Assembly: GCF_900096565.1 (NCBI RefSeq)
Contig: NZ_FMYP01000010.1
Span: 1 to 64,000, forward strand
Length of the DNA: 64,000 bases
DNA from: Williamwhitmania taraxaci
GTDB lineage: Bacteria > Bacteroidota > Bacteroidia > Bacteroidales > Williamwhitmaniaceae
Direction of reading: 5' to 3'
Shown: positions 7,362 through 16,560 of the stretch, in pieces
How positions within the stretch are numbered: the stretch's first letter is position 1
How the letters are laid out: every line of letters begins with the position of its first letter
The notes under the pieces: model-generated
What the model saw: the letters and a program-made list of their open reading frames with translations, nothing else
Told to the model about the DNA's origin: nothing
The model's database searches: none
Position numbers and translations under genes: made by a program

Positions 7362-7369
7362 TATATTTG
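7362..7369 (+). promoter_or_regulatory. Bacteroidetes -7 element TATATTTG
   Basis: TATATTTG matches the TAnnTTTG -7 consensus of Bacteroidetes housekeeping promoters and lies 44 bp before the lipoprotein ATG. No good TTTG -33 partner at 19-21 bp spacing was seen, so the promoter is partial. Confidence 0.45.
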
Positions 7370-7412
7370 TGACAAGTTTATTGGAAAAATAAAAACCGGA
7401 AATAATACCGCA

Positions 7413-7838
7413 ATGTCTATGAAGAAGTTCCTCGTTTGCCTCTTGGCCTGTGTTTCTCTCTTGTTTATGTTTAACTCCTGTCAGAAAGATGAACAAATCA
7501 CTTTTGACGAGACAGTGCTTGTTGGAAAATGGCAATCAAGAATTGTGAAAGGAAAGGCGTATACTACCGAAAATTATAAGTATTTGGGCGATCATAAGGG
7601 TACGACTTGGGATACTGCCGATGATGTTACTGAGGCCGAAGGTCAACCTTATACTTGGTCTATGGATGGGGACGAACTTACGCTAATACATCAAATAACC
7701 GTACGCAAAAGTATGGGAAGAGTTTTTCGGAAAAACATACCAAAGGTTTATCGGTTAACAGAACTCACTTCATCCTCGCTTAAGTATACCGATGATGTAG
7801 ATGGATCAAAATATGCTTATACTAAGATAAGCAGGTAG
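7413..7838 (+). CDS. Small lipocalin-like lipoprotein
   Basis: The 141-residue protein starts MSMKKF (a second ATG six bases in is equally possible). It has a signal peptide with lipobox FNSC, lipidated at Cys23, so it is anchored in the outer or inner membrane. The mature part holds VLVGKWQSRIVKG followed by alternating beta strands and TWSMDGDELTL, the pattern of Bacteroidetes lipocalin-like or DUF4923-like lipoproteins. Function unknown. It stands alone between a terminator and the AsmA-like gene. Confidence 0.6.
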   Translation: MSMKKFLVCLLACVSLLFMFNSCQKDEQITFDETVLVGKWQSRIVKGKAYTTENYKYLGDHKGTTWDTADDVTEAEGQPYTWSMDGDELTLIHQITVRKSMGRVFRKNIPKVYRLTELTSSSLKYTDDVDGSKYAYTKISR

Positions 7839-7971
7839 GTTCAGCAGTCCCGTTGCAGAAAGCATACTACGGATGGTTTCCGAGAAAACATGCTCTCTGT
7901 GAATCTCCATTTTCGCTGTATCTCTGTGTCTTTTTTTTCTATGAATAGCTACAAAACAAAATCATACATCA

Positions 7972-10900
7972 ATGAAGAAGTTTTTTAAGTGGTTCGCAAT
8001 TTCGTTTGGGTTATTGCTGTTTCTTCTGCTATCGGCCATTGGCATTGTTGTATGGTTTGTGTTTACTCCAGCTAAACTTACGCCCATTGTGCGTACGCAA
8101 GCGGCCAAGTATATTACCTGCCAAACAGAGATAGGGGAGGTGGAGTTAACCTTCTTTAGCACGTTTCCCAACTTTGGATTGAAGGTAAACCACTTTGTTC
8201 TGGTAAATCCTACCCCAAATGCACAATCGGATACGCTGGTGAGTGCCGATCAGTTCGTGGGCGTGTTGGACGTGGAGGCATACTGGAAGCGAAACGAGTT
8301 GGTGTTGACGAATCTGCAGCTGAGCAACGGTAATATCAATGCCTTTGTGGATAGTTTGGGTCGTACCAATTTTGATATTGTAAAAACCGATACCACTGCG
8401 GTTGTCGATACTTCGTCGATGAGTTTTAACTACATCAATATTGCTGATGTAGCGCTGAAAAACATCAACCTTTCCTATATCGATCAATCGATGAAGATGG
8501 AGACGGGTGTTCGTAATCTTACTGCTCAGATGTCCCTCTCGTTAGCTTCCGATACGGTGGTAACGCACATGAGCGTAAGCGAAGGTTTAGTGTCGGTTCG
8601 CTTTGAAGGGGAACGCTACATGAATGACTGGGCGGTAAAGCTTGATATCCCGGCGCAGGTAATCCTTTCGCGCCAGCTTATTAAGTTCGACGAGTCCGAG
8701 GTATCGGTTAATGACATGCTCGTTAATTTTAGTGGCACTGTGCAGAACGATACCATTGGCAAGCAAATGATATTCGATCTTCAATATCACGTCAAATCTC
8801 TGCCCATTCCTCCTGCGCTGGCTCTTATTCCCCCATCGTATCAATCCTATCTAAAAGGAGTTGCTGTCGATGGTTTTGTCTCCTCCGAGGGCACCATTAA
8901 GGGTGTTTATACCGACTCGCAAATGCCGTTGATGGATATTCATATTGCAATGGAAGACGGAACACTTAAATATGCTGGATTCCCGCTGCCGCTTCACGAT
9001 ATGAAGGGGGATTTTGTATTCTACTCTGATTTGAATAGCGATGCAACTTCTTACTTTCGCATTAACCAATTCAGCGCTAAGACTCCTCGCTCATCCTTTA
9101 GCACAAAGGGTAAGGTAACGCATCTCTTCTCGGATATACATTGCGATTTAACTTCCGGTGCCGATCTTGTATTGGCTGAGTTTGCGCCAATGATTCCGGC
9201 CGATATGAAGACAACCATTAAGGGGCGTGTTAAGGGGCAGGTAAAGTCGACCTTTTCGATGTCGCAGGTGGAAAAGATGCTGATCGATAAGATGAAGATT
9301 TCCGGCTCGGTTGCGCTTTCGGACTTCGACGTGGTTTACGATAGTTTGAAGATGAAGACCGATTACTCTACCATTGATTTTGCATTACCAAACCCAAATA
9401 AAGCCTCAGCAAACTCACGTTTTGTTTATGCCAAGGTGAGCACAAAGAACCTTGAGGCAAGCAAACTGGCTGGATTCAACGCAGTGATAAAAAATGCGCT
9501 TATTTCGTTGGAGGCCTCCGATATACTCGATACTACTAGGATTCCGAATGTGGCCTGCACCTTTGCGCTCGATGCACTTGAGGCGAGCATGGATACCATG
9601 AACGTTTCTATTCAAAAGCCTGCCGGGCAATTTACCATGCTTCCGCTAAAGGGAAAGAAGCTGATGCCCGAGATTTTGCTAACCTATAGCTGCGACAATC
9701 TCGATGCAAAAATGGGATCGAGCTATGCACGCATGGCTAAGGTTAAGCTAACTGCTGATGTGCTGAATGATACGGTTCAACCCAAGATTAAGTTTACTTA
9801 TGCCGGCGAGAACTTGGCGATGGCCATGGGGCCAAACTCGGCTACTATGAATAAAATTCAGCTCGATGCCGATGTCATCAACGACAAAGCGCAAAAGGAT
9901 ATCTTTTTGCAGTGGCTGGTTAAGGGGTTTGTGAACATGGACAAGGGGCTCATCACCATGGAGTCGTTAACCTATCCGCTCGAAATTCCTGCCATTAAGA
10001 TGGATTTCACTCCCGAAGTGTTCAACATTAAGGAGAGCAAACTGAAGATTGATCGATCCGATTTCAGCCTGTCCGGCACTTTGAGCAACGTGCTTTCCTA
10101 TTTTCGAAAAGACTCCATTCTTAGAGGTAACTTCAACTTTGTGAGCAACAACACCGATGCGTTACAGCTGATGAATCTTACTAGCGGAATTGGTTATGAG
10201 GAGGAAGATTCTACGGCGAAACCGGTAGCATCTACCGAAACTGCTTCGGGGCCCTATATGGTTCCAAAGGGTGTAGATTTAACCCTGAGGGTAAACGTTC
10301 AAACTGCCACGTTTAGCGCCGATACTGCCCGTGGTATTAAGGGTGAGATGCGGGTGAAGGATGGCCTTATGATATTGGATGGTTTGGTATTTACTACGCC
10401 GGCTGCTAAGATGCAGGTTACCATGATGTACCGCACCCCGCGTAAGAACCATATCTACTTGGGGCTCGATTATCACATGATGAATGTGGAGATAGCCGGG
10501 CTATTGAAGATGCTACCCGATTTAGATACAATAATGCCGATGCTCCGCTCATTCAAGGGGAAAGGGGAGTTTCATATGGCTCTGGAAACCTACATGGATT
10601 CGCTCTATAACCCAAAGAAATCGACCATTCGTGGAGCAGCCTCCATAAAGGGGCAGAACTTGGTGCTAATGGATGGTGAAACTTTTTCTGAAATTGCAAA
10701 GACGCTGAAATTCAATAAAAAAACGGAGAATCGAGTCGATAGTCTGTCGGCGGAGTTTACTGTATTTAAGCAGGAGATTGATATCTATCCGTTCCTTATT
10801 GTGATGGACAAGTATAAGGCTGTGGTTGCTGGAAGGCATAATATGGACCTAAGTTTTAACTACCATATCTCCATAGTTGATAGTCCATTGCCAATAAAGT

Positions 10901-11067
10901 TTGGTGTGGACGTGAGCGGTACTATGGATAAGATGAAAATCAGACCTGCGAAATGTAAGTATGCCACAATGTATCGGCCAGTGGCTAGAGGCGAAGTACA
11001 GAATCGACAGCTGGAGCTGCGCCGGATGATCCGCGAGTCGCTTATTAAAAAAGTAAAGAAAGATTAG
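7972..11067 (+). CDS. AsmA-family membrane protein
   Basis: This 1031-residue protein has one N-terminal membrane anchor (about residues 8-32) followed by an N-terminal AsmA domain (FFSTFPNFGLKVNHFVLVNP) and a very long beta-rich body with repeated strands. The end is an AsmA-like C-terminal region. Proteins of this family resemble eukaryotic bridge-like lipid transfer proteins and act in outer-membrane lipid balance, with the body in the periplasm. Length and layout are normal for Bacteroidetes. It is monocistronic, with a strong terminator just after its stop. Confidence 0.85.
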   Translation: MKKFFKWFAISFGLLLFLLLSAIGIVVWFVFTPAKLTPIVRTQAAKYITCQTEIGEVELTFFSTFPNFGLKVNHFVLVNPTPNAQSDTLVSADQFVGVLDVEAYWKRNELVLTNLQLSNGNINAFVDSLGRTNFDIVKTDTTAVVDTSSMSFNYINIADVALKNINLSYIDQSMKMETGVRNLTAQMSLSLASDTVVTHMSVSEGLVSVRFEGERYMNDWAVKLDIPAQVILSRQLIKFDESEVSVNDMLVNFSGTVQNDTIGKQMIFDLQYHVKSLPIPPALALIPPSYQSYLKGVAVDGFVSSEGTIKGVYTDSQMPLMDIHIAMEDGTLKYAGFPLPLHDMKGDFVFYSDLNSDATSYFRINQFSAKTPRSSFSTKGKVTHLFSDIHCDLTSGADLVLAEFAPMIPADMKTTIKGRVKGQVKSTFSMSQVEKMLIDKMKISGSVALSDFDVVYDSLKMKTDYSTIDFALPNPNKASANSRFVYAKVSTKNLEASKLAGFNAVIKNALISLEASDILDTTRIPNVACTFALDALEASMDTMNVSIQKPAGQFTMLPLKGKKLMPEILLTYSCDNLDAKMGSSYARMAKVKLTADVLNDTVQPKIKFTYAGENLAMAMGPNSATMNKIQLDADVINDKAQKDIFLQWLVKGFVNMDKGLITMESLTYPLEIPAIKMDFTPEVFNIKESKLKIDRSDFSLSGTLSNVLSYFRKDSILRGNFNFVSNNTDALQLMNLTSGIGYEEEDSTAKPVASTETASGPYMVPKGVDLTLRVNVQTATFSADTARGIKGEMRVKDGLMILDGLVFTTPAAKMQVTMMYRTPRKNHIYLGLDYHMMNVEIAGLLKMLPDLDTIMPMLRSFKGKGEFHMALETYMDSLYNPKKSTIRGAASIKGQNLVLMDGETFSEIAKTLKFNKKTENRVDSLSAEFTVFKQEIDIYPFLIVMDKYKAVVAGRHNMDLSFNYHISIVDSPLPIKFGVDVSGTMDKMKIRPAKCKYATMYRPVARGEVQNRQLELRRMIRESLIKKVKKD

Positions 11068-11090
11068 TATTCGCTTCGCTAAATAGAATT

Positions 11091-11126
11091 AAATCAGAGG
11101 CTTTCTAACTGGGAAGCCTCTGATTT
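11091..11126 (+). terminator. Rho-independent terminator after AsmA-like gene
   Basis: AAATCAGAGGCTT pairs perfectly with AAGCCTCTGATTT over a 10-base loop, with ATTTATAG following. It starts 24 bp beyond the stop codon. Confidence 0.85.
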
Positions 11127-11324
11127 ATTTATAGTGAGTGCTGTCTTGCTAAAGTGAATGGGTTTTTAGTTAGGCCTTTTCTTGTCCCTTTTTATTCCGA
11201 TATTTAAATTTCAATTAGTAAGAACTATCCAAATGATTTGTTCCAGTTCGGAACCGATTTGGGTCTTATAGTGACCTGACGTGTAAATTGTTCTACCTAT
11301 TCGTGCTTTTGTTAACTTTTTTTC

Positions 11325-11332
11325 TACTTTTG
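11325..11332 (+). promoter_or_regulatory. Bacteroidetes -7 element TACTTTTG
   Basis: TACTTTTG fits TAnnTTTG and lies 87 bp before the ATG at 11420. A TTTTG at 11307-11311 is closer than the usual -33 spacing, so the upstream element is uncertain. Confidence 0.45.
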
Positions 11333-11419
11333 CTGTCGATGTGCATTTTATTGCATATCTATATCTACAATTACTGCTGAACAAAATAGAACCATTTAAA
11401 CCCCTAATCCTTTTCAACG

Positions 11420-12007
11420 ATGAATTCAAATCTTAAAGTTTTACTACTCGCCTTATCTGCCGTTTTTATTATGGCTTCGTGCTCCAAGGATGACGACAAT
11501 GAGCCTGCAAAGATTATTGTCACCATGGGTGCTCAGTCCAATACCACTATTGGTGGATTTTACTCAACAGGGCAAAACAAGGTATTCACACAGGAAGTCG
11601 CCTTTGCAAATCAAGATACAATTGACTTTTTATGCTTCTATGAGCACGATGTAGTTAATAACAGAATCAACGACATTTCCTTGGCCTCACCTGGCTCAAC
11701 CATTACGGGCATATTCACAGGCACCACGAGCCCTGAAAGTTGGACTGTAAAGAATTTAACCAAGTTTCAACTTCCCAATCCTGCAATTACCGTTGCCGAG
11801 TTCGACCAGCTCGATCAGAATGATGCTATTATTGATAGCTACTTCGACAATACAGTTACAAGCGGAAACAAGAAAGCAAAACTGTTGGAGAAGGATAATA
11901 TCTATGCCTTCAAAAATCATAATGGTGTTTATGGTTTGCTAAGGGTAATTGAGGTAGTTCAAGGAGCCGAAGGCAGCATTAAGTTTGAACTAAAAATGAA
12001 GAAATAG
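11420..12007 (+). CDS. Lipoprotein, first gene of TonB-receptor operon
   Basis: The 195-residue protein has a signal peptide with lipobox MASC and lipidated Cys21, followed by an acidic SKDDDNE linker. The mature domain ends with a motif pattern (FDQLDQND, then GVYGLLRVIEV, then FELKMKK) that recurs in the next gene's product (FDRAQND, FGLIKVL, LDIKIQK). The two are therefore probably paralogous surface lipoproteins. It stands before a TonB-dependent receptor, so a substrate-capture role is likely (inferred). I do not recognise a named family. Confidence 0.7.
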   Translation: MNSNLKVLLLALSAVFIMASCSKDDDNEPAKIIVTMGAQSNTTIGGFYSTGQNKVFTQEVAFANQDTIDFLCFYEHDVVNNRINDISLASPGSTITGIFTGTTSPESWTVKNLTKFQLPNPAITVAEFDQLDQNDAIIDSYFDNTVTSGNKKAKLLEKDNIYAFKNHNGVYGLLRVIEVVQGAEGSIKFELKMKK

Positions 12008-12028
12008 TTAGGTTTCCTAGTTTGATAT

Positions 12029-12063
12029 TGGCTGCACTCTGCTCTACTTGCAGGTTGCAGCCA
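12029..12063 (+). terminator. Hairpin with T-rich tail between the two lipoprotein genes
   Basis: TGGCTGCA (12029-12036) pairs with TGCAGCCA (12056-12063) and is followed by TTTTATTTTTCG. It looks like a terminator, but lies inside what reads as an operon, so it may act as an attenuator that sets the first lipoprotein above its neighbours. Confidence 0.55.
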
Positions 12064-12079
12064 TTTTATTTTTCGTCCC

Positions 12080-12991
12080 ATGAACTGCAAGCGCTTAATC
12101 TTTTATATGGGCCTCATTCTGCTGGCTACTGCTGGATGTAAAAAGGAGGATGGGTCTACCGTAATGCCGAGAATTCTCCTGAAGAATGGTGCCTATACCC
12201 AAAATGAGCAATTTATTCCCGTTGGTGGGAAGCTTACCTTTGGCATTACCGCAACCGATGGCAATGCCATAATCACCAATATTAAAATCCAGCGTATTGC
12301 CGATGGAGTGGTAATTACCGAACTGGATCAAGGAGTGTATATCCCTGATGGTGGGTTAGACCGTGATTTTACGGCCTATAAATCGTCAGCGACCAAAGAG
12401 ATATGGCGCTTTCTAATGCTAAATTCCAACCGCGATTCAGCGGTAACCACACTAACAGTGAACCTCGGAGCTGGTTCGGCTTACGGCGAAATTTACCACT
12501 ACCCATCCGTGAAAATTGGTATGCAGGGCAACCCCTACCTGCCGAACTATCTCGACTTACACACGGGTAACCTCTACAGCAAAACAAATGTATCAGGCCA
12601 TGAGGGCGATATCGATTTGGTTGGATTTGTGTATACTACCAGCGGAATTCTCTCCCCTACGCTTTGCTGCCCTGGGTATACAGGCAGCAGCTCGGTAACC
12701 GGCCACTATCCCGAAATTGCATCGTGGAGCCAAGCCCGGTTAACCGCCTACGATTATGGCGCCTCCGACAACAACTTAATTTCGTCCGATAAGTTTGATC
12801 GGGCACAAAATGATAGCCTTCTAGTAATGGCATTTAACCCACAAAGTGTAAGTGGGCTATGCAAGTTCTGCAATACAGGGAAGGTAATTCCCTTTAAAAC
12901 CGAAGATGGCAAGTTTGGTTTGATAAAGGTGCTACATGCCGATTTAAGTTCAGTCGGGTATATGGAACTCGATATTAAAATTCAAAAATAG
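12080..12991 (+). CDS. Lipoprotein paired with TonB receptor
   Basis: The 303-residue protein has a signal peptide with lipidated Cys20 (TAGC). Its N-terminal part (about 25-135) is a beta domain of the kind seen in Bacteroidetes surface lipoproteins. The C-terminal part aligns by eye with the preceding lipoprotein and carries a CCPGY motif and a later CKFC pair that could bind a metal or form disulfides. The gene ends three bases before the TonB receptor start, so the two are co-translated. The likely role is as a surface-exposed partner lid or binding protein for that receptor; the ligand is unknown. Confidence 0.7.
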   Translation: MNCKRLIFYMGLILLATAGCKKEDGSTVMPRILLKNGAYTQNEQFIPVGGKLTFGITATDGNAIITNIKIQRIADGVVITELDQGVYIPDGGLDRDFTAYKSSATKEIWRFLMLNSNRDSAVTTLTVNLGAGSAYGEIYHYPSVKIGMQGNPYLPNYLDLHTGNLYSKTNVSGHEGDIDLVGFVYTTSGILSPTLCCPGYTGSSSVTGHYPEIASWSQARLTAYDYGASDNNLISSDKFDRAQNDSLLVMAFNPQSVSGLCKFCNTGKVIPFKTEDGKFGLIKVLHADLSSVGYMELDIKIQK

Positions 12992-12993
12992 CC

Positions 12994-15306
12994 GTGATGA
13001 TAAAGTGCAACCTACTACTGATACTGCTGTTTCCGCTTTTTTTGAACGCCCAAAGCATTTCGGGGTATGTAAAGGATTCGGAAAATGGATCACCACTCAT
13101 CGGAGTAAATGTTATGCTCGAGGACAAGGGGACCGTTTCCGATGGCAATGGTTTTTTTCAGATGGAAAATACCCCAGCGGGAACGCGTAATCTAACCTTT
13201 ACGTGCATCGGATACAAAAAGCAGGCAAAGACAGTAGTTCTTTCCGAAAACAGCAGGATCTCCCTCGATATACTTATGGTGAAAGATGAGGTTCGCCTCG
13301 ATGAAGTAGTGGTTTCTGCCACTCGGTCGGAGAACCGGATTAGCCAGATTCCCGGAAGGGTAAACCTGATTTCGACCGAACGGCTTGCTATGGTTGCAGG
13401 CCAAAGCATCGACGAATACCTACAACTGCTTCCCGGCGTTCAGGTGAGCCGCTCGTTTGGCATCTTTTCCACTAAATCGTCGGTGACCATGCGGGGGCTA
13501 AGCGGCAACGAGCAGGCGCGTACGCTGGTGCTTCTGGATGGAATTCCGGTAAACAAGGCCGATGGTGGTTCTGTGAACTGGAATCTTATCTCCACGGCCG
13601 ATGTGGAACGGATTGAGGTGATGAAAGGTCCAGGATCGGCGCTATACGGTGGAAATGCAATGGGCGGAATTATCAACGTGGTCACTCGAAAACCCACGAA
13701 AACTATTCAAGGCAGCTTAACTACAGAGTATGGCACCTACAATACCAAAGGGCTAAAGCTTAATTTGGCTGGGAAAATGAGACCGGAATCGAACCAAGGG
13801 TTTTACTGGGCAGCAAACAGCTTCTACAAGCAGAGCGATGGGTATATTACCCAGTCCAACGCTGACAGAAAGGCCAACCCATTCGTTGTGAAATCGAACG
13901 TTGACGAGAAGGCCTTAAATTTCATGGCTGGTTACGGCCTATCCGATAAACTAAATGCCGAAGTGGATTTTTGCCTATACAATGGGCTGAGGGGCACAGG
14001 CGAAAAGGTTTATCAGCCCGAGGGCAACACCACCGAGTATTTAACCTATCAGCTGCGAACAAACTTGAATGGTAAGGTGGGTGCAGTGAACTGGAATACC
14101 TCGCTCTTCTACATCGACGAGCACTACCTTAAGGTGAACGAGTACAAGAAGGATGACTACACCTGGTATGAGGTAACTTCCATTCGGCAAGATTTTGGGC
14201 TGCTATCGAGCGCCAACTATTCCATGGGTAAGAGCACCCTTACTGCTGGTTTCGATATTCGCGATGGTCGGGTTGATGCATCGGATGTCTACTACACCTC
14301 AACCGATAAGGTGGACAACGATGGCAAGATGAATTTTTACGGTCTTTATGCCCAGAATGATATTTCGCTAACCGATCGATTTAAACTACTCGTTGGGCTG
14401 CGCTACGATGTAGCCACGTTCTACGATGGGGCGTTTACTATTGAGCGTCCATCGGCCGAAACGGTATTCCTTACCCAGTATGAGTTCTCGGACCAAAGTG
14501 CTGTAAAGTGGGGGGCATTCAGCCCTCGCATATCCCTTCAGTATCGACCCAGCGATAGGTTTCGGATTTACGGAGGTTACAGCCGTGGTTTTAGGCCATC
14601 GGTGCTTGACGATCTTTGCCGTACAGGGCGAATTAAGGGTGGGCTAAAGGTTGCCAATCCGAACTTAAAACCCGAGTATCTCGATAATCTTGAGGTGGGC
14701 AGCGATTTCTCTCCGGTGAAAAACATCAAACTTTCCACCAGCCTATATTACTCACGCGGAACCGATTTTCTCTACTACGTTTCTACCGGCAGTAGCATCG
14801 ATATGGGCTATGGCGATAGACCTATTATGATACGATCAAACATATCGAGCGTGAATATTTACGGGGCGGAGTTCGATGTCTCCCACAGCCCAACTGCCGC
14901 CTTAACCATGTTCGGAAACTACGCCTACTGTAGTGCCAAGATTTCCGATTACAAGCCCCTTTCTTCTATCGATCCGGTAAGTTTAACGGGAAAACACTTA
15001 ACGGATGTTCCTGAGCACTCCTTTGCTGCGGGGGCTTTTGTAAGGAGTCGGATTGTTAATGCCGGATTATCGTGCCGCTATACAGGCCAGATGTTTGTAA
15101 ACGATCAGAATGTTTATGATGAAGTGGTTCTGTCGAATAAGTATCCGGAATGGTTCACGCTGGACCTAAAGCTGTCGCACGAATTTCATCGATATGTGAA
15201 TGCTAGTTTTACTATTCAAAACATTTTAGATAAGAAACTTTACGATAGTAAGGGCGCTGTTGGCCCGGGCCGCTATATTACCCTAAGTGTTGGTGTGAAA
15301 ATTTAG
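12994..15306 (+). CDS. TonB-dependent outer-membrane receptor
   Basis: A receptor of 770 residues (GTG 12994; an ATG at 12997 is the alternative). After a signal peptide ending near LNAQS comes a carboxypeptidase-regulatory-like domain (about 22-100), the TonB-box-like stretch DEVVVSATR, a plug domain (about 115-235, with LVLLDGIPVN and VMKGPGSALYGGNAMGG) and a 22-strand-type barrel ending in an aliphatic-rich strand. It is smaller than SusC and resembles receptors for metal chelates, heme or corrinoids. Neighbours are two lipoproteins and a sulfite-oxidase-fold protein. Substrate not assignable from sequence. Confidence 0.9.
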   Translation: MMIKCNLLLILLFPLFLNAQSISGYVKDSENGSPLIGVNVMLEDKGTVSDGNGFFQMENTPAGTRNLTFTCIGYKKQAKTVVLSENSRISLDILMVKDEVRLDEVVVSATRSENRISQIPGRVNLISTERLAMVAGQSIDEYLQLLPGVQVSRSFGIFSTKSSVTMRGLSGNEQARTLVLLDGIPVNKADGGSVNWNLISTADVERIEVMKGPGSALYGGNAMGGIINVVTRKPTKTIQGSLTTEYGTYNTKGLKLNLAGKMRPESNQGFYWAANSFYKQSDGYITQSNADRKANPFVVKSNVDEKALNFMAGYGLSDKLNAEVDFCLYNGLRGTGEKVYQPEGNTTEYLTYQLRTNLNGKVGAVNWNTSLFYIDEHYLKVNEYKKDDYTWYEVTSIRQDFGLLSSANYSMGKSTLTAGFDIRDGRVDASDVYYTSTDKVDNDGKMNFYGLYAQNDISLTDRFKLLVGLRYDVATFYDGAFTIERPSAETVFLTQYEFSDQSAVKWGAFSPRISLQYRPSDRFRIYGGYSRGFRPSVLDDLCRTGRIKGGLKVANPNLKPEYLDNLEVGSDFSPVKNIKLSTSLYYSRGTDFLYYVSTGSSIDMGYGDRPIMIRSNISSVNIYGAEFDVSHSPTAALTMFGNYAYCSAKISDYKPLSSIDPVSLTGKHLTDVPEHSFAAGAFVRSRIVNAGLSCRYTGQMFVNDQNVYDEVVLSNKYPEWFTLDLKLSHEFHRYVNASFTIQNILDKKLYDSKGAVGPGRYITLSVGVKI

Positions 15307-15390
15307 AAAATTTCTTTTTGAATAACGGAGTGATGAGAGTAAAAATGAACGCATAACCAAACGAGATTTTAACCTATAATACACTAAAAA

Positions 15391-16440
15391 ATGAAGAATT
15401 CATTACTAATCTTTGGTGCCTTCGTGCTATTGGGTACATGGTTGCCCAAGCAAGCCGAGGCTCAAGTTGCTGCGCGCGACACGGCCGATTTAACCAACAA
15501 CTTCTACGATAACGAAACCGTTATGCCGTTGCCAATGGTTACCCTTTCGGTTGATGGCGAAATTGCTAACCCAGGAGTGGTGGACTTCAGCAAACTTCCT
15601 ATTCATTCGGTGATTGTGAAGGAGACCAAGTTAAACCCCGATGGGAGCAATACGTTTGAGGGCGCTTACCGCTACGACGGATATTCGCTTTTCGATATCC
15701 TAAACAAGGTGAAACTGCAGAAGAAAAACGGAAAGGACTTTGCACCAATCATCGATCTTTACATTGAGGTGAGCAACGATAAGGGTGAGAAGGTTATTTT
15801 ATCGTGGGGGGAGTTATACTACCCGAATAATCTCCAGAATATTATCATTGCAAATGCCGTGATGCGGATAGTACCGAGCAAAACCATGGAATTGTGGCCT
15901 CTTCCTGAAACATCGAAGTTGGTGGTGCCCTTGGATTTGTTAACCGCGCGCAATATCTCCAACCCCTCAAAAATCACTATCCGGTCGATCGATGCCACAT
16001 TCAAAGTGCAAAAGGGATTATCGCCCATGTTTAGCGAATCGTTTAAGCTGACGGCTGAGAATGGAAAAGAGGTTGTGATAAAGGAGATTTCTAAGGAGCT
16101 GAGCAAAATAACCTATCACTCCATTTTTTATGGTCGTGGCCGCGGAATCCATAGCACTACGCCATTTACGGGGTATGTTTTAAAAGAGGTAATGGAACCA
16201 TATTACACTTTGGCGAAGGAGAATATTCAGCATGGCCTGTTTGTATTTGCCGGATTCGACGGTTACCGTGTTGCCATGACCTATGCCGAACTCTTTAACC
16301 GCAACGATCAGGCAGAATTTTTACTGTTAAACGACCAAAGCGATAAGGATGGTGGTTGTTTTAAGATATTTCCTGCTTGCGATTTCTTTTCCGACAGAGC
16401 GGTAAAATCGCTTAAGGAGGTGCGGTTCGAGAGAAGGTAG
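15391..16440 (+). CDS. Periplasmic sulfite-oxidase-fold protein without catalytic Cys
   Basis: The 349-residue protein has a signal peptide ending near AEAQ. Residues 45-205 follow the molybdopterin-binding fold of sulfite oxidases: VTLSVDGEIANPG, the YDGYSLFDILNKV segment, SWGELYYPNN and LVVPLDLLTARNI. The loop that holds the Mo-ligand Cys in sulfite oxidase has no Cys here. Residues 235-349 look like a second, shorter copy (GYVLKEVMEPYY, FDGYRVAMTYAELF). It may bind a ligand and not catalyse, perhaps a pterin or an oxyanion, for the receptor encoded 85 bp upstream. This is inference; a divergent enzyme cannot be excluded. Confidence 0.6.
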   Translation: MKNSLLIFGAFVLLGTWLPKQAEAQVAARDTADLTNNFYDNETVMPLPMVTLSVDGEIANPGVVDFSKLPIHSVIVKETKLNPDGSNTFEGAYRYDGYSLFDILNKVKLQKKNGKDFAPIIDLYIEVSNDKGEKVILSWGELYYPNNLQNIIIANAVMRIVPSKTMELWPLPETSKLVVPLDLLTARNISNPSKITIRSIDATFKVQKGLSPMFSESFKLTAENGKEVVIKEISKELSKITYHSIFYGRGRGIHSTTPFTGYVLKEVMEPYYTLAKENIQHGLFVFAGFDGYRVAMTYAELFNRNDQAEFLLLNDQSDKDGGCFKIFPACDFFSDRAVKSLKEVRFERR

Positions 16441-16459
16441 TCTAATTCATACATTGAAA

Positions 16460-16492
16460 AAAGCCGTCAGACTGTAGGAGTCTGACGGCTTT
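16460..16492 (+). terminator. Rho-independent terminator of TonB-receptor operon
   Basis: AAAGCCGTCAGACT pairs perfectly with AGTCTGACGGCTTT around GTAGG, followed by ATTTCGTT. The A-rich run on the other side lets it also serve the convergent serpin gene. Confidence 0.9.
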
Positions 16493-16560
16493 ATTTCGTT
16501 ACGGATGTCTACCTTTTTTGAGCAAAAGGATTGGACATACAGCATAGTATATCGAGTGTT

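Larger units (their letters stand above)
11068..11419 (+). other. Intergenic region with terminator and promoter
   Basis: The first part holds the AsmA terminator (11091-11126). The second holds a promoter-like -7 element (11325-11332) for the lipoprotein/TonB-receptor operon. A short minus-strand frame in between has no recognisable family. Confidence 0.5.
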
